Part shown: positions 1 through 7,537 of the stretch, one piece after another
How positions within the stretch are numbered: position 1 is the first letter of the stretch
Layout: every line of letters starts with the position of its first letter
Assembly (NCBI GenBank): GCA_050255815.1
Contig: JBLMVJ010000048.1
Coordinates: 1 to 52,551 of the forward strand
Length of the DNA: 52,551 nt
Reading direction: 5' to 3'
DNA from: JAGORM01 sp050255815
GTDB lineage: Bacteria; Patescibacteriota; Microgenomatia; Levybacterales; GWA1-39-11
The notes under the pieces: model-generated
Told to the model about the DNA's origin: nothing
Database searches by the model: none
The model's input: only the letters and a program-made list of their open reading frames with translations
Program-made: the position numbers and the translations under genes

Positions 1-12
1 GTTTTTTGGGGA

Positions 13-50
13 TTTTTTTGCGGCGTTTTTTGGTTAAACCGCCAAAAAAA
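13..50. repeat. A/T-flanked imperfect hairpin at window edge
   Basis: A run of seven T plus GCGG (13-23) pairs with CCGCC plus a run of A (39-50), with one bulged C and a loop of about 15 nt. It lies downstream of the Nudix gene, but the T run precedes the stem on both strands, so it is not a classical terminator. Positions 51-137 show no gene. Confidence 0.3.
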
Positions 51-137
51 AGTTCCAACCAAAGCAAAAATAACTATGATATAAATCAGAATCCGCATGG
101 GAAGTTATTGTACCACCAGAACAGTCCTGAGTCGAAT

Positions 138-596
138 TTAGAAGAAGTCTGAAAGCTCATTAAACCGCTTCTTAAACTCTAATAGTGCTTCAAGAGCAGG
201 ATGGCTTACATTTTCTAAATTTACAATATCATCTATAGAAATCCATTTTATCCGGTCCAGCTTTCCTTTTTCCTGGATTTTTGGCGTTCCTTTTGCAAGC
301 TGGCTTACAAAAGAGGCAGTCACCCAGTGCTGTCCGTCTTTTTCTATAATATGGTTTACCATAGAAAGAATTTTTAAAGGCGTTATTTCTATAGCAAGCT
401 CCTCTCTCACTTCCCTTTTAATAGCGTCCTCTAAACCCTCCCCATACTCAACAGCTCCACCCGGAATACCCCACATTCCTACTTCATTTTTTGATTTGGG
501 CCCACGTCTGATTAAAAGGACCTGGCCTTTTTTGTTAATAATAACCGCGCCAACCCCTACTCCTATATAGTCCTTACCGCGAATTTGTTTTTTCAT
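138..596 (-). CDS. Nudix hydrolase
   Basis: A 152-residue Nudix-family pyrophosphohydrolase that would cleave nucleoside diphosphates linked to another moiety, in a house-cleaning or nucleotide-sugar role. The Nudix box lies at about residues 46-71: GGAVEYGEG, then the catalytic REVREEL segment, with spacing matching GX5EX7REUXEEXGU. It starts with ATG in the sequence KKQIRGKDY; no strong Shine-Dalgarno is seen. It follows murB on the same strand after a 68 nt spacer that holds two tandem hairpins, so it is probably co-transcribed with murB. The substrate cannot be told from sequence. The family is secure. Confidence 0.9.
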   Translation of the reverse strand: MKKQIRGKDYIGVGVGAVIINKKGQVLLIRRGPKSKNEVGMWGIPGGAVEYGEGLEDAIKREVREELAIEITPLKILSMVNHIIEKDGQHWVTASFVSQLAKGTPKIQEKGKLDRIKWISIDDIVNLENVSHPALEALLEFKKRFNELSDFF

Positions 597-612
597 AACT
601 TTTTAATTCGTT

Positions 613-642
613 TCCGCCAGAGGCGGACCAGCCTTTGGCTGG
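613..642. repeat. tandem perfect hairpins between murB and the Nudix gene
   Basis: Two adjacent hairpins: TCCGCC-AGA-GGCGGA (613-627) and CCAGCC-TTT-GGCTGG (628-642). Each has a perfect 6-bp stem and a 3-nt loop, with no base between them. This GC-rich pair in an AT-rich genome resembles REP-type elements. No T-run follows on either strand, so it is not a normal terminator. Confidence 0.75.
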
Positions 643-664
643 AACTCTTTAACCCTTAACAATT

Positions 665-1630
665 CTATTGTACGATTTCTACTTCCGGTTCCGGTTTGAA
701 CCCAAAGTTTTCCTGAAATGTTTGTTGCACCTTATTGATAATGGAATTAACATCTGCTGCAGTTGCCCCGCCGGTATTTACAATAAAGTTACTGTGTTTA
801 TTTGAAATCTGGGCTCCTCCTATCTGAAGACCAGATAAATCAAGCCGCTTATTCAAATACCCTATACTCACCTTCCCATGCCATTTAATCCGCACGTCTG
901 ATTCTATATCAGGAAAAACAGCAAGTATTTTTTCAATATTCTCCGGTTCTGAAATATTTTTAAATGCAGATCCGGTTGAAGGAAATTCCATAGGATGCTT
1001 TAATTTTCTATATTCAATATTTGCAAAATATGATTGGCGTGCCCTTGCCAATCTATCATCTGCAACTTTAACCAGCTTAAACTTGGCAGACAAAACTACC
1101 AGATTAGGATTTTTTTTAATAGTACTTGAACGATACCCAAACCTGATATCCCGCTTAGTAAGGCGTCTGACTTCTAGCTTCTTACTACTAGCATCTAGTA
1201 CTTCTGCACCGGCAAAAATATCTTTTATTTCACCGCCGAAAGCACCCACATTTCCCCGCACTGCTGCACCCACCGTCCCAGGTAACCCTCCTGCCCACTC
1301 CAGGCCAATGAGGTTGTGCTGGAATCCAAATCTTATTACCTGGTCTAATGTAACTCCGGCAAAAACCTCCAAAGTCTCTTTACCAACAAGAGAAATTTGT
1401 GTAGTATTTTCAGACGAAATCTGAATTACTGCTCCATCAAAAAAACCGTCCGGAAACAAAACGTTAGACCCAAGACCGGCAATAAAGAACTTTTTTATTT
1501 TTTCTTTCTTAATAAATTGAAATGCCTCCAGAATATCTTCAGTGTTTTCGCATTTAAGAAGAAAGCGGGATGTTCCTCCAATTTTATACCAGAGATGCTG
1601 CGCAATTACCGCGTTTTCTAAAATTCTCAT
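665..1630 (-). CDS. murB: UDP-N-acetylenolpyruvoylglucosamine reductase
   Basis: A flavoenzyme that reduces UDP-GlcNAc-enolpyruvate to UDP-MurNAc with NADPH, the second committed step of peptidoglycan precursor synthesis, in the cytoplasm. At 321 residues it has normal length. FAD-binding motifs are visible: GLGSNVLFPDG at about 52-62 and the GGLPGTVGAAVRGNVG stretch at about 114-129. FGYRSS lies near 164-169, the proton-donor serine is in the STGSAFKN segment (Ser221), and the C-terminal glutamate is in PEPEVEIVQ. The ATG sits only 6 nt after a TAAAAT -10 box, so the mRNA is probably leaderless. It is followed by the Nudix gene in the same direction. The window has no other Mur ligase. Confidence 0.96.
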   Translation of the reverse strand: MRILENAVIAQHLWYKIGGTSRFLLKCENTEDILEAFQFIKKEKIKKFFIAGLGSNVLFPDGFFDGAVIQISSENTTQISLVGKETLEVFAGVTLDQVIRFGFQHNLIGLEWAGGLPGTVGAAVRGNVGAFGGEIKDIFAGAEVLDASSKKLEVRRLTKRDIRFGYRSSTIKKNPNLVVLSAKFKLVKVADDRLARARQSYFANIEYRKLKHPMEFPSTGSAFKNISEPENIEKILAVFPDIESDVRIKWHGKVSIGYLNKRLDLSGLQIGGAQISNKHSNFIVNTGGATAADVNSIINKVQQTFQENFGFKPEPEVEIVQ

Positions 1631-1636
1631 ACCTGA

Positions 1637-1665
1637 ATTTTAGGCTATTGGGTCCTGATAAGCAA
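1637..1665 (-). promoter_or_regulatory. murB promoter, leaderless type
   Basis: On the minus strand TTGCTT (1660-1665), a 17-bp spacer and TAAAAT (1637-1642). Only 6 nt separate the -10 box from the murB ATG (1628-1630), so transcription should start at or next to the start codon. Confidence 0.6.
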
Positions 1666-1667
1666 AT

Positions 1668-1994
1668 CTAGAGGTGAAAAGTAGTGAGAAGTGCAAATCC
1701 TGTAGCTAAACCAACTTCTATAATACAGTACCCTAAAATAATTTTTGTAATGCTTTTTACTATTCCATTTGGTCCATACCGCTCTAAATATTGGTATGCC
1801 AGAAAGCCTGAAACTGATGGGCAAAAAACCGTAATAAAAACCACTTTCAAAAAGGTCAGGGAAAGCGCATTTAGCAACTGGAAGCTTTGAAAAAAACTTA
1901 ATATTAAACTACTGAAAAGAAGAAATGATGGGAGCAAAATGAAAAATTCACAGAACAAAAAAGTTTCAGGCGTTAGCTTGAAGGTTCTAAACAT
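1668..1994 (-). CDS. small multi-pass membrane protein, unknown function
   Basis: A 108-residue protein that I do not recognise. It is strongly hydrophobic, with about three candidate membrane segments (roughly residues 12-34, 46-66 and 84-105) joined by short loops; YLERYGPNG forms a polar stretch near residues 69-77. It begins 20 nt after the stop of the sugar isomerase gene on the same strand, which suggests co-transcription. An antisense ORF of 68 codons overlaps it but looks like a shadow. No catalytic motif is visible. Existence as a real gene is moderately likely. Confidence 0.5.
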   Translation of the reverse strand: MFRTFKLTPETFLFCEFFILLPSFLLFSSLILSFFQSFQLLNALSLTFLKVVFITVFCPSVSGFLAYQYLERYGPNGIVKSITKIILGYCIIEVGLATGFALLTTFHL

Positions 1995-2014
1995 AAAGTA
2001 AGCAGCTCATAGCT

Positions 2015-3058
2015 CTACTCTTCTGACAATTTCTTCTTAAAGTAATCAACCCATGGATTAACGGACGGGTTTTGGCCATATAACAGACCTAGATACAAAG
2101 TGGTATAGCTTCCTAGAGAGAGTATCTCCATAAAATCCTGGTACTTATCAGTCCCGTGCGTTATATATTCCAAAATAGTGTGGTTATTTTGCCTAACCAC
2201 ATCTATAGTCAGGTCAACTCTCACCCGAATCTTATGGGAGTAACTGGGAGATTGGAAAATCATAAACTTTACGTCTGCTTTCGGGAATTGGAGACCTTCC
2301 ATAAGGTGATGATTCAGGTCAGGAATTAAGTAATAGGCTGAAAATGTTTTACTGGTCTCATTGAATTGGTTTCTTAGTATCTGGGCGTTTCCGGAAAGAT
2401 GTTCAGCTGCAAAAATGATAGGGATTTTATCCATCATGCTGTGTGAATCATGCATGGCACGCTCCTTTATCATGTCAATATTTTTCTTAATGTGCTCTAT
2501 ACCGCCTTTTAATTTTTCCTCATCCAGAGTAATAATCCCTGCGTTATGCAACAACCCCATGAGCCCTATAATGGTGTAACCGTTTCCCAAGCGGGGAACC
2601 CCTGCGGGATTAAGTGCTCCGTCAAAAATATATGCCGGTACATTATTGCCCTTAGCAAATTCTGCAAGTTGTCCACCCTTTGTCAGAACAAGTATTTTTG
2701 CACCTTTCTCTTTTGCCTCATCTGCGCAAGACAATACCTCTTCCGTGGTTCCGGAGTAAGAAGTTAAAACTACCAATGTATTAGGGCCAACATATTTAGG
2801 AAGATGGTAATCAGAAACCATTTCTGTGGGGAATGGAAAATCCGGGCCAAAGAGTGCCTTTACAACTAATGCCCCATAAATAGAAGCTCCCATTCCGCAA
2901 AAAACAATATTTCCTACGTTCTTATAATCCTGCGGTACCTGGATTTGCTTAACCTGCTCCCATGCGGCAGCCAACTGGTCTGGAAGCATTTCCGTAGAAG
3001 CCAACGTGTTCTGGGGATCCAGTTTCTTAATCTCTTCTGTATTTGCTAGGTCTAACAT
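2015..3058 (-). CDS. bifunctional phosphoglucose/phosphomannose isomerase (SIS fold)
   Basis: A 347-residue SIS-domain isomerase of the bifunctional PGI/PMI type known from archaea and some bacteria, interconverting fructose-6-phosphate with glucose-6-phosphate and mannose-6-phosphate. The N-terminal SIS motif GMGASIYGA lies at residues 55-63 and the phosphate-binding SYSGTTEEV at 100-108. The catalytic base is expected at Glu234 in NETSK and the ring-opening histidine in LNHHLMEG (250/251). It follows the cupin gene by 109 nt on the same strand, so the two probably form a hexose/mannose-phosphate pair supplying cell-envelope sugars. The family assignment is strong; dual activity is inferred from the family. 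Confidence 0.88.
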   Translation of the reverse strand: MLDLANTEEIKKLDPQNTLASTEMLPDQLAAAWEQVKQIQVPQDYKNVGNIVFCGMGASIYGALVVKALFGPDFPFPTEMVSDYHLPKYVGPNTLVVLTSYSGTTEEVLSCADEAKEKGAKILVLTKGGQLAEFAKGNNVPAYIFDGALNPAGVPRLGNGYTIIGLMGLLHNAGIITLDEEKLKGGIEHIKKNIDMIKERAMHDSHSMMDKIPIIFAAEHLSGNAQILRNQFNETSKTFSAYYLIPDLNHHLMEGLQFPKADVKFMIFQSPSYSHKIRVRVDLTIDVVRQNNHTILEYITHGTDKYQDFMEILSLGSYTTLYLGLLYGQNPSVNPWVDYFKKKLSEE

Positions 3059-3167
3059 ATAAGAATTGCCTAAATTTGAAATTTGTAATTTACAATTTTA
3101 ATTGAATTTGAAAGTTTAAAATTTAAAAATTCATTAAAAATTTCGAACTGAAAATTAAAAATTTTTC
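3059..3167. repeat. low-complexity AT spacer made of AAATTT words
   Basis: This spacer between the cupin and isomerase genes is almost entirely made of words such as AATTTGAAATTT and AATTTAAAATT. Many of them are self-complementary, so the transcript could form long weak hairpins. A similar spacer occurs between nusA and infB (47815-47864). Confidence 0.6.
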
Positions 3168-3629
3168 TCAAATCTCTCCGCGTTCTAATTTCCTCTGCAT
3201 AGGGGTCTCATTTGGCCGGGCATAATCATCCTCTAACCTCCAGGTGGTCCCTTTTTCAGGCGTAGAAACCTCAACGATATCACAATCAGTAATACCAATA
3301 AGCCTGTGGCGCTGCCCTATGATAGAACTAAACCCGTTTCCGGTAGTAAGAACGGTTTCAATAAGTTTTCCGGTAGGGTCATCCCACATAACCTTTGCCT
3401 GCCCGTTTATCAAAAGCCAGCTTTCTTCTTTTTCATCATGCAATTGCAAAGAAAGCCGTGCACCACTGTTAATGTGAAGCACTTTACCCAGATACGGTTT
3501 ATTTTCCGGAACCCAATGAAGTTCATAGCCCCAAGGCTTTTCTATACGCTTTACATAGGCTTCATTTGAAAAATGGGAAGGGTCAAAATGAGGAGGTTGA
3601 GGCTGTTTTACGTCAGTAGTATCATCCAT
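3168..3629 (-). CDS. cupin, mannose-6-phosphate isomerase type II-like
   Basis: A 153-residue single-domain cupin matching the C-terminal isomerase part of type II PMI/GMP enzymes. The signature KPWGYE lies near residues 32-37. The cupin metal-binding motif is LQLHDEKEE (His and Glu ligands, about 81-89), followed by SWLLINGQAKV, with a second histidine in IGQRHRLIG. The guanylyltransferase domain of the bifunctional protein is absent. It probably converts mannose-6-phosphate and fructose-6-phosphate or acts as a related sugar-phosphate epimerase. It lies upstream of the SIS isomerase in the same direction. A canonical promoter precedes it. Confidence 0.8.
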   Translation of the reverse strand: MDDTTDVKQPQPPHFDPSHFSNEAYVKRIEKPWGYELHWVPENKPYLGKVLHINSGARLSLQLHDEKEESWLLINGQAKVMWDDPTGKLIETVLTTGNGFSSIIGQRHRLIGITDCDIVEVSTPEKGTTWRLEDDYARPNETPMQRKLERGEI

Positions 3630-3645
3630 AATCTAATATCAAACT

Positions 3646-3674
3646 ATAATAGCATCAGAAAATGGAAGATGCAA
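3646..3674 (-). promoter_or_regulatory. promoter for the cupin-isomerase pair
   Basis: On the minus strand TTGCAT (3669-3674), a 17-bp spacer and TATTAT (3646-3651), followed by 16 nt to the ATG at 3629. The -35 is close to consensus. Confidence 0.55.
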
Positions 3675-3677
3675 GAA

Positions 3678-4550
3678 TTATTTAACTTTTTGTTGTGGAA
3701 ATGCTTTTTTTTGAGGTATTACATTCATCTTAACGGAACCGTCTCTGCTTAATGCTAGTTGGATAGTTTCCCGTTCATTTTCCGTAACCATATACATTTC
3801 TCCCTCTCTTCCTGAACCAAAAAGTGTCCCATGGGGATCTATTTGCTTAATTTCTATTTTCCCTCCATTTCCGGCAAAGTGGTATTGAAGAGTATAGGTC
3901 TGAGGGTATATGTGTAGTGAGGCAGGGATTTGATCTGATCCGGAACTAAGAGTAAGGATAAATGACTCTGTAGATGTTTCTGCTGAAGCTTGAGCCTTAA
4001 GAATTTCAGCCATTTCTGAAATGTGCCATTCTTTGGCTAAATCCCTAAGCTGCCAAATCCCTGAAGTACTTACCGGAAGATCTCCGTCACGCTTTCCAGG
4101 AACAGAAAGATTTGCTTCGCCACTTTCTCTTAAGGAAAATGATACACCAGTCTGATAGCCTTCTTTTCCATGGATTGTGAGCATGCCCTCTCCCAGCTCC
4201 ATATTATCCCTGGCATCCAGCAAATTCTCCAAACTTATTTTTGTTTTTGAATCACCCGTATCAAATAGAATCCTTGCATTATCAATATTTAGAGGATCCG
4301 GATAAAATATAAAAGAAGGTTTAACACCATTCTTCCCGGGAGAAAATGAAAAAAATCTGCGGCCCTTTTCTAGCCCAAATTCACTATTCCAGCCTAAGGC
4401 AGCAGCTATTCCATCTGTTCGCAAGTATTCTCTATAATGGCCCTGGTCCTCAAGGCTTTTGTCTCTAAACGAAGGCAAAGGTCTCTTGTCGTGACTGGGC
4501 TTATCTGCATCCGGTACGCGGGGATGGATTCTATCCGGAGTCTTCATCAT
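3678..4550 (-). CDS. hypothetical protein, 290 aa
   Basis: I do not recognise this protein. Two adjacent ATG codons (4550 and 4547) could start it. The first 30 or so residues are Pro/Asp/Lys/Arg-rich and probably disordered. The rest is soluble, with beta-rich segments such as RRFFSFSPG and YTLQYHFAGNGG and no signal peptide or membrane segment. No catalytic motif stands out. It has its own extended -10 element 7 nt upstream and lies 33 nt after the stop of the next unknown gene on the same strand. Codon use looks like that of its neighbours. Confidence 0.7.
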   Translation of the reverse strand: MMKTPDRIHPRVPDADKPSHDKRPLPSFRDKSLEDQGHYREYLRTDGIAAALGWNSEFGLEKGRRFFSFSPGKNGVKPSFIFYPDPLNIDNARILFDTGDSKTKISLENLLDARDNMELGEGMLTIHGKEGYQTGVSFSLRESGEANLSVPGKRDGDLPVSTSGIWQLRDLAKEWHISEMAEILKAQASAETSTESFILTLSSGSDQIPASLHIYPQTYTLQYHFAGNGGKIEIKQIDPHGTLFGSGREGEMYMVTENERETIQLALSRDGSVKMNVIPQKKAFPQQKVK

Positions 4551-4557
4551 GACCTAT

Positions 4558-4566
4558 ATTATATCA
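4558..4566 (-). promoter_or_regulatory. extended -10 promoter, leaderless type
   Basis: On the minus strand TGATATAAT, an extended -10 element, with 7 nt to the ATG at 4550. It predicts a leaderless mRNA for the 290-aa protein. Confidence 0.5.
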
Positions 4567-4583
4567 AGAAAATCTCTCCTAAA

Positions 4584-5063
4584 TTATTTTGTGGGAAAAA
4601 TATCTCCTATATCTTTACTGGTTGGCCATTCTCCTCCTTCATCCCTTTTTATCATATCTAATACTACATCCAGATCGGGATCTTCATAAAGGATAGAGAA
4701 CCTTTTCATATGTTGAGTGTTATTTGCAGGGGATCCGGCATACCATACTCCATCAACCCCGTGAGTTAAAAATATGTGATGGGCGGGGAAATGCTTTGTC
4801 CACCTTCCTTTAAGGATAATTTGAGCATCAAAAAGTTCCGAATACCTATGAGCCAACCAATCAATAACAAATCTAGACCCAGCCAGACAATGGAGCTTTG
4901 ATTCAGTATCTACTATTTGCTGAAATTGTTCATTACTCACAGGTAAAGAGGGCGTTACCTTCAAAAATCTATCCACAAAGGTAGCCTGGTAAGACATCAT
5001 AGCATCTGCAACCGCCTCCCGTGGGGCTACCGGATGAGCCAATACTTCGGCAGACCTAAGCAT
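4584..5063 (-). CDS. hypothetical 159-aa protein, possible transglutaminase-like fold
   Basis: Not a family I can name with certainty. A Cys-containing helix (KLHCLAGSRFVIDWL, Cys59) is followed by a segment HHIFLTHGVDGVWYAGSP (95-112). This resembles the transglutaminase/papain-like core, where Cys at a helix start is followed by a strand with His and then the pattern D-G-x-W-Y-x-x-D-P. In this protein the expected third catalytic residue (Asp before Pro) is Ser111. So it could be a divergent or inactive member, or the similarity could be chance. There is no signal peptide. It has its own canonical promoter and should be leaderless. Confidence 0.6.
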   Translation of the reverse strand: MLRSAEVLAHPVAPREAVADAMMSYQATFVDRFLKVTPSLPVSNEQFQQIVDTESKLHCLAGSRFVIDWLAHRYSELFDAQIILKGRWTKHFPAHHIFLTHGVDGVWYAGSPANNTQHMKRFSILYEDPDLDVVLDMIKRDEGGEWPTSKDIGDIFPTK

Positions 5064-5069
5064 GATAAG

Positions 5070-5098
5070 ATTATATATAACTAGACCTATAATATCAA
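5070..5098 (-). promoter_or_regulatory. canonical promoter, leaderless type
   Basis: On the minus strand TTGATA (5093-5098), a 17-bp spacer and TATAAT (5070-5075), with 6 nt to the ATG at 5063. This is one of the clearest promoters of the window, and the start codon falls at the predicted transcription start. Confidence 0.7.
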
Positions 5099-5149
5099 GT
5101 TTAAGCTTTTAGAATCTGTGTAGGTGAAGAAAAGTCCAGAAAAAGATGT

Positions 5150-7309
5150 TTACTGTTGGGCGGAGACACGGCCGGTGAATGTGGATTTAGCAAGCATGCC
5201 CTGTACTATGTTTTGAGGAACTTCCTCATAATGACTTGGCTCCATATAATAAGTAGCGCGTCCCTGGGACATAGAACGCAAAACGGTTGCATATCCGGTG
5301 AGTTCTGCCAAAGGCACCATACCATGGATTATACGTGCATTTCCGCGTTCTTCTGAGCCGGTAATCTGTGCCCGTCTGGAAGACATATCTCCTATAACGT
5401 CTCCCATAAACTCTTCCGGAGTGGTCACCTCTACCTTCATAATAGGCTCCAGAAGTGCTAATTTTCCATGTTTTCCGGCGTCCTGAAGAGCCATAGAACC
5501 TGCTATCTTAAATGCCATGTCAGAAGAGTCAACCTCATGGAAAGACCCGTCATAAAGCGTTATCTTAAGGTCAACAACCGGATATCCCAAAAGCAATCCG
5601 TTCTCCAAAGTTTCCTTAATACCCTTTTCTATAGAAGTACAGAATTCAGCAGGAATAGCTCCCCCCTTAATGGCATTTACAAATTCATAACCTTCTCCTC
5701 TAGGCTTTGGAGCAACTCTGATAAGACAATGTCCGTATTGACCTTTTCCTCCGGTCTGCCTGATATATTTCCCTTCTCCTTTAATTTCCTCTCCAGCAAA
5801 AGTCTCTTTGTAGGCAACCTGTGGAGCACCTACATTTGCTTCTACATTAAATTCCCTCTTCATGCGGTCTACCATAATTTCCAGCTGTAGCTCTCCGACT
5901 CCGCTCATAATGGTTTGGCCGGTTTCATGGTTTGTCTTCACCGTAAATGTAGGATCTTCTTCCATTAAACGCTTTAGTGCCATTCCCATTTTTTCCTGGT
6001 CAGATTTTGTTTTTGGTTCAACCGCTAATGAAATAACCGGTTCAGGGAATGAAATCTTTTCCAGGATTAACGGCTTAGCCTCATCACAGAGCGTGTCTCC
6101 GGTAATAGTGTCTTTCAGTCCTACTACTGCCACAATTTCTCCGGCAACTGCTTCCTTAATTTCTTCCCGCTGGTTAGAATGCATTAATAAAAGCCTTCCC
6201 ACCCGCTCTTTTACATCTTTTGTAGAATTGTAGGCGTAAGATCCGGCTACTAGCTTTCCGGAATAAATCCTTACAAAGGTAATCTTTCCTACATGGGAAT
6301 CTATTTGTACTTTGAATGCAAATCCTGAAAATGGCTCTTCCGGAGTAAGCTTCCTGGATTCTTCTGCACCGGTCTTAGGATTTGTTCCTTTTACTTCAAT
6401 TCTATCCAATGGGGACGGGAGGTATTCAACAACCGCGTCCAGTAATGGTTGTACGCCTTTGTTTCTTAATGAGGATCCGGCATAAATTGGTACTAATTTG
6501 TATCCCACAACTGCTTTTCTCAGTCCTGCTTTTAATTCTTCTACGCTCATTTCTTTTCCTTCCAGGTATTTTTCCAAAAGCGCATCATCATTTTCCGCAA
6601 TCTTTTCAATCATTTTATGCCGGTATTCTTCCACCTGTGCCTTCATGTGCTCCGGAATTTCATCAGAAGTTTCATATTTAGCACCTAGTTCTTCTCCAGT
6701 CCAAACCAGAGACTTCATATTCAAAAGGTCTACTATTCCTCTAAATTCATTTTCTGCACCTATAGGCAGGGTCATAATAATAGGATTGGCGCCCAATCTT
6801 TTTTCAATAGAAGCAACCGTCTTCAAAAAGTCTGCTCCCAGTTTATCCATTTTGTTCACAAAACAAATCCTTGGAACATGGTATTTATCAGCCTGTCTCC
6901 ACACGGTTTCAGACTGTGACTGGACTCCTTCTTCTGCGTCCAGAACTGTAACAGCTCCATCAAGAACACGAAGGGAACGTTCTACTTCTGCGGTAAAGTC
7001 TACGTGGCCAGGGGTATCAATAAAGTTAATACGGTAAGGGTTTTCAATTCCCTTTGCCTTATCTTCTGTTTTTGTCCAGAAAGTAGTAGTAGCAGCTGAC
7101 ACAATAGTAATACCGCGCTCACGTTCCTGGGCCATCCAGTCCATGACGGTATTTCCTTCATCAATATCCCCAATCTTGTACGTCCTTCCGGTGTAGTACA
7201 GAATTCTTTCAGAGGTTGTAGTTTTTCCCGCGTCAATATGCGCAATAATGCCAATATTGCGAATTTTTTCCAACGGTACGTTCCTGTTAAGTGTTACTGT
7301 GTCTGCCAT
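5150..7309 (-). CDS. fusA: translation elongation factor G
   Basis: EF-G, the GTPase that drives ribosomal translocation and, with ribosome recycling factor, splits ribosomes. At 719 residues it has full length. G-domain motifs are visible: AHIDAGKTT (G1), RGITI (G2), DTPGHVDF (G3) and NKMD (G4), followed by domains II-V including the GGKGQYGH region. A weak Shine-Dalgarno AAGGAAG lies 12 nt before the ATG. It has its own promoter, a terminator-like hairpin and the element-A leader, rather than being read from rpsL-rpsG, from which it is separated by an accessory block. No tuf gene follows in the window. Confidence 0.98.
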   Translation of the reverse strand: MADTVTLNRNVPLEKIRNIGIIAHIDAGKTTTSERILYYTGRTYKIGDIDEGNTVMDWMAQERERGITIVSAATTTFWTKTEDKAKGIENPYRINFIDTPGHVDFTAEVERSLRVLDGAVTVLDAEEGVQSQSETVWRQADKYHVPRICFVNKMDKLGADFLKTVASIEKRLGANPIIMTLPIGAENEFRGIVDLLNMKSLVWTGEELGAKYETSDEIPEHMKAQVEEYRHKMIEKIAENDDALLEKYLEGKEMSVEELKAGLRKAVVGYKLVPIYAGSSLRNKGVQPLLDAVVEYLPSPLDRIEVKGTNPKTGAEESRKLTPEEPFSGFAFKVQIDSHVGKITFVRIYSGKLVAGSYAYNSTKDVKERVGRLLLMHSNQREEIKEAVAGEIVAVVGLKDTITGDTLCDEAKPLILEKISFPEPVISLAVEPKTKSDQEKMGMALKRLMEEDPTFTVKTNHETGQTIMSGVGELQLEIMVDRMKREFNVEANVGAPQVAYKETFAGEEIKGEGKYIRQTGGKGQYGHCLIRVAPKPRGEGYEFVNAIKGGAIPAEFCTSIEKGIKETLENGLLLGYPVVDLKITLYDGSFHEVDSSDMAFKIAGSMALQDAGKHGKLALLEPIMKVEVTTPEEFMGDVIGDMSSRRAQITGSEERGNARIIHGMVPLAELTGYATVLRSMSQGRATYYMEPSHYEEVPQNIVQGMLAKSTFTGRVSAQQ

Positions 7310-7428
7310 AAGTGAAGAAAACTTCCTTAAAATATATCTAATTTGTTTTCGTTTTCAAGCTTATACCGGGAGTCTCTGGCAAAGAGCGAGGCTCATATCC
7401 GAGCTCTGCGCCAAGAGTTAACGGTATA
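7307..7428 (-). promoter_or_regulatory. element A copy 1: structured fusA leader
   Basis: On the minus strand the stem-loop (7362-7428) reads TATACCG-TTAA-CTC-T-TGGC, an inner arm with AGAGC/GCTCT, then GCCA-GAG-ACTCC-CGGTATA. A 7-bp outer stem encloses an asymmetric internal loop, an inner helix with one bulged U, and an apical arm. From 7384 to 7428 it is identical over 45 nt to the nusA copy (49062-49106). The following 55 nt to the ATG match at 47 positions. The strand is inferred from this consistent placement. I do not recognise the element. Confidence 0.75.
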
Positions 7429-7442
7429 GCAAGATATCTCTT

Positions 7443-7491
7443 GAAATAAAAATAAGTTCGACAATCGAAGATCAAGCTTCGAAAATCGAAC
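7443..7491 (-). terminator. promoter-proximal intrinsic terminator in the fusA leader
   Basis: A two-part hairpin: outer stem GTTCGA/TCGAAC (7486-7491 with 7456-7461) and inner stem TCGAAG/CTTCGA (7465-7470 with 7477-7482), separated by 3x3 internal loops. On the minus strand it is followed by the U-rich TTATTTTTATTTC. It begins right at the predicted transcription start, so it could attenuate fusA. It could instead end transcripts of the upstream 89-aa gene. Confidence 0.55.
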
Positions 7492-7498
7492 TCAAACA

Positions 7499-7527
7499 AG
7501 TATAACAAAGTTAAGGGTGAATGTAAA
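7499..7527 (-). promoter_or_regulatory. fusA promoter
   Basis: On the minus strand TTTACA (7522-7527), a 17-bp spacer and TATACT (7499-7504). The predicted start near 7492 lies at the first base of the hairpin. It partly adjoins the end of the upstream 89-aa gene (stop at 7538). Confidence 0.65.
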
Positions 7528-7537
7528 CAGTTGACGC

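Noticed and set aside
6498..7037. 179-codon plus-strand ORF opposite fusA
   Set aside because: Antisense to the G domain of EF-G; no independent signals.
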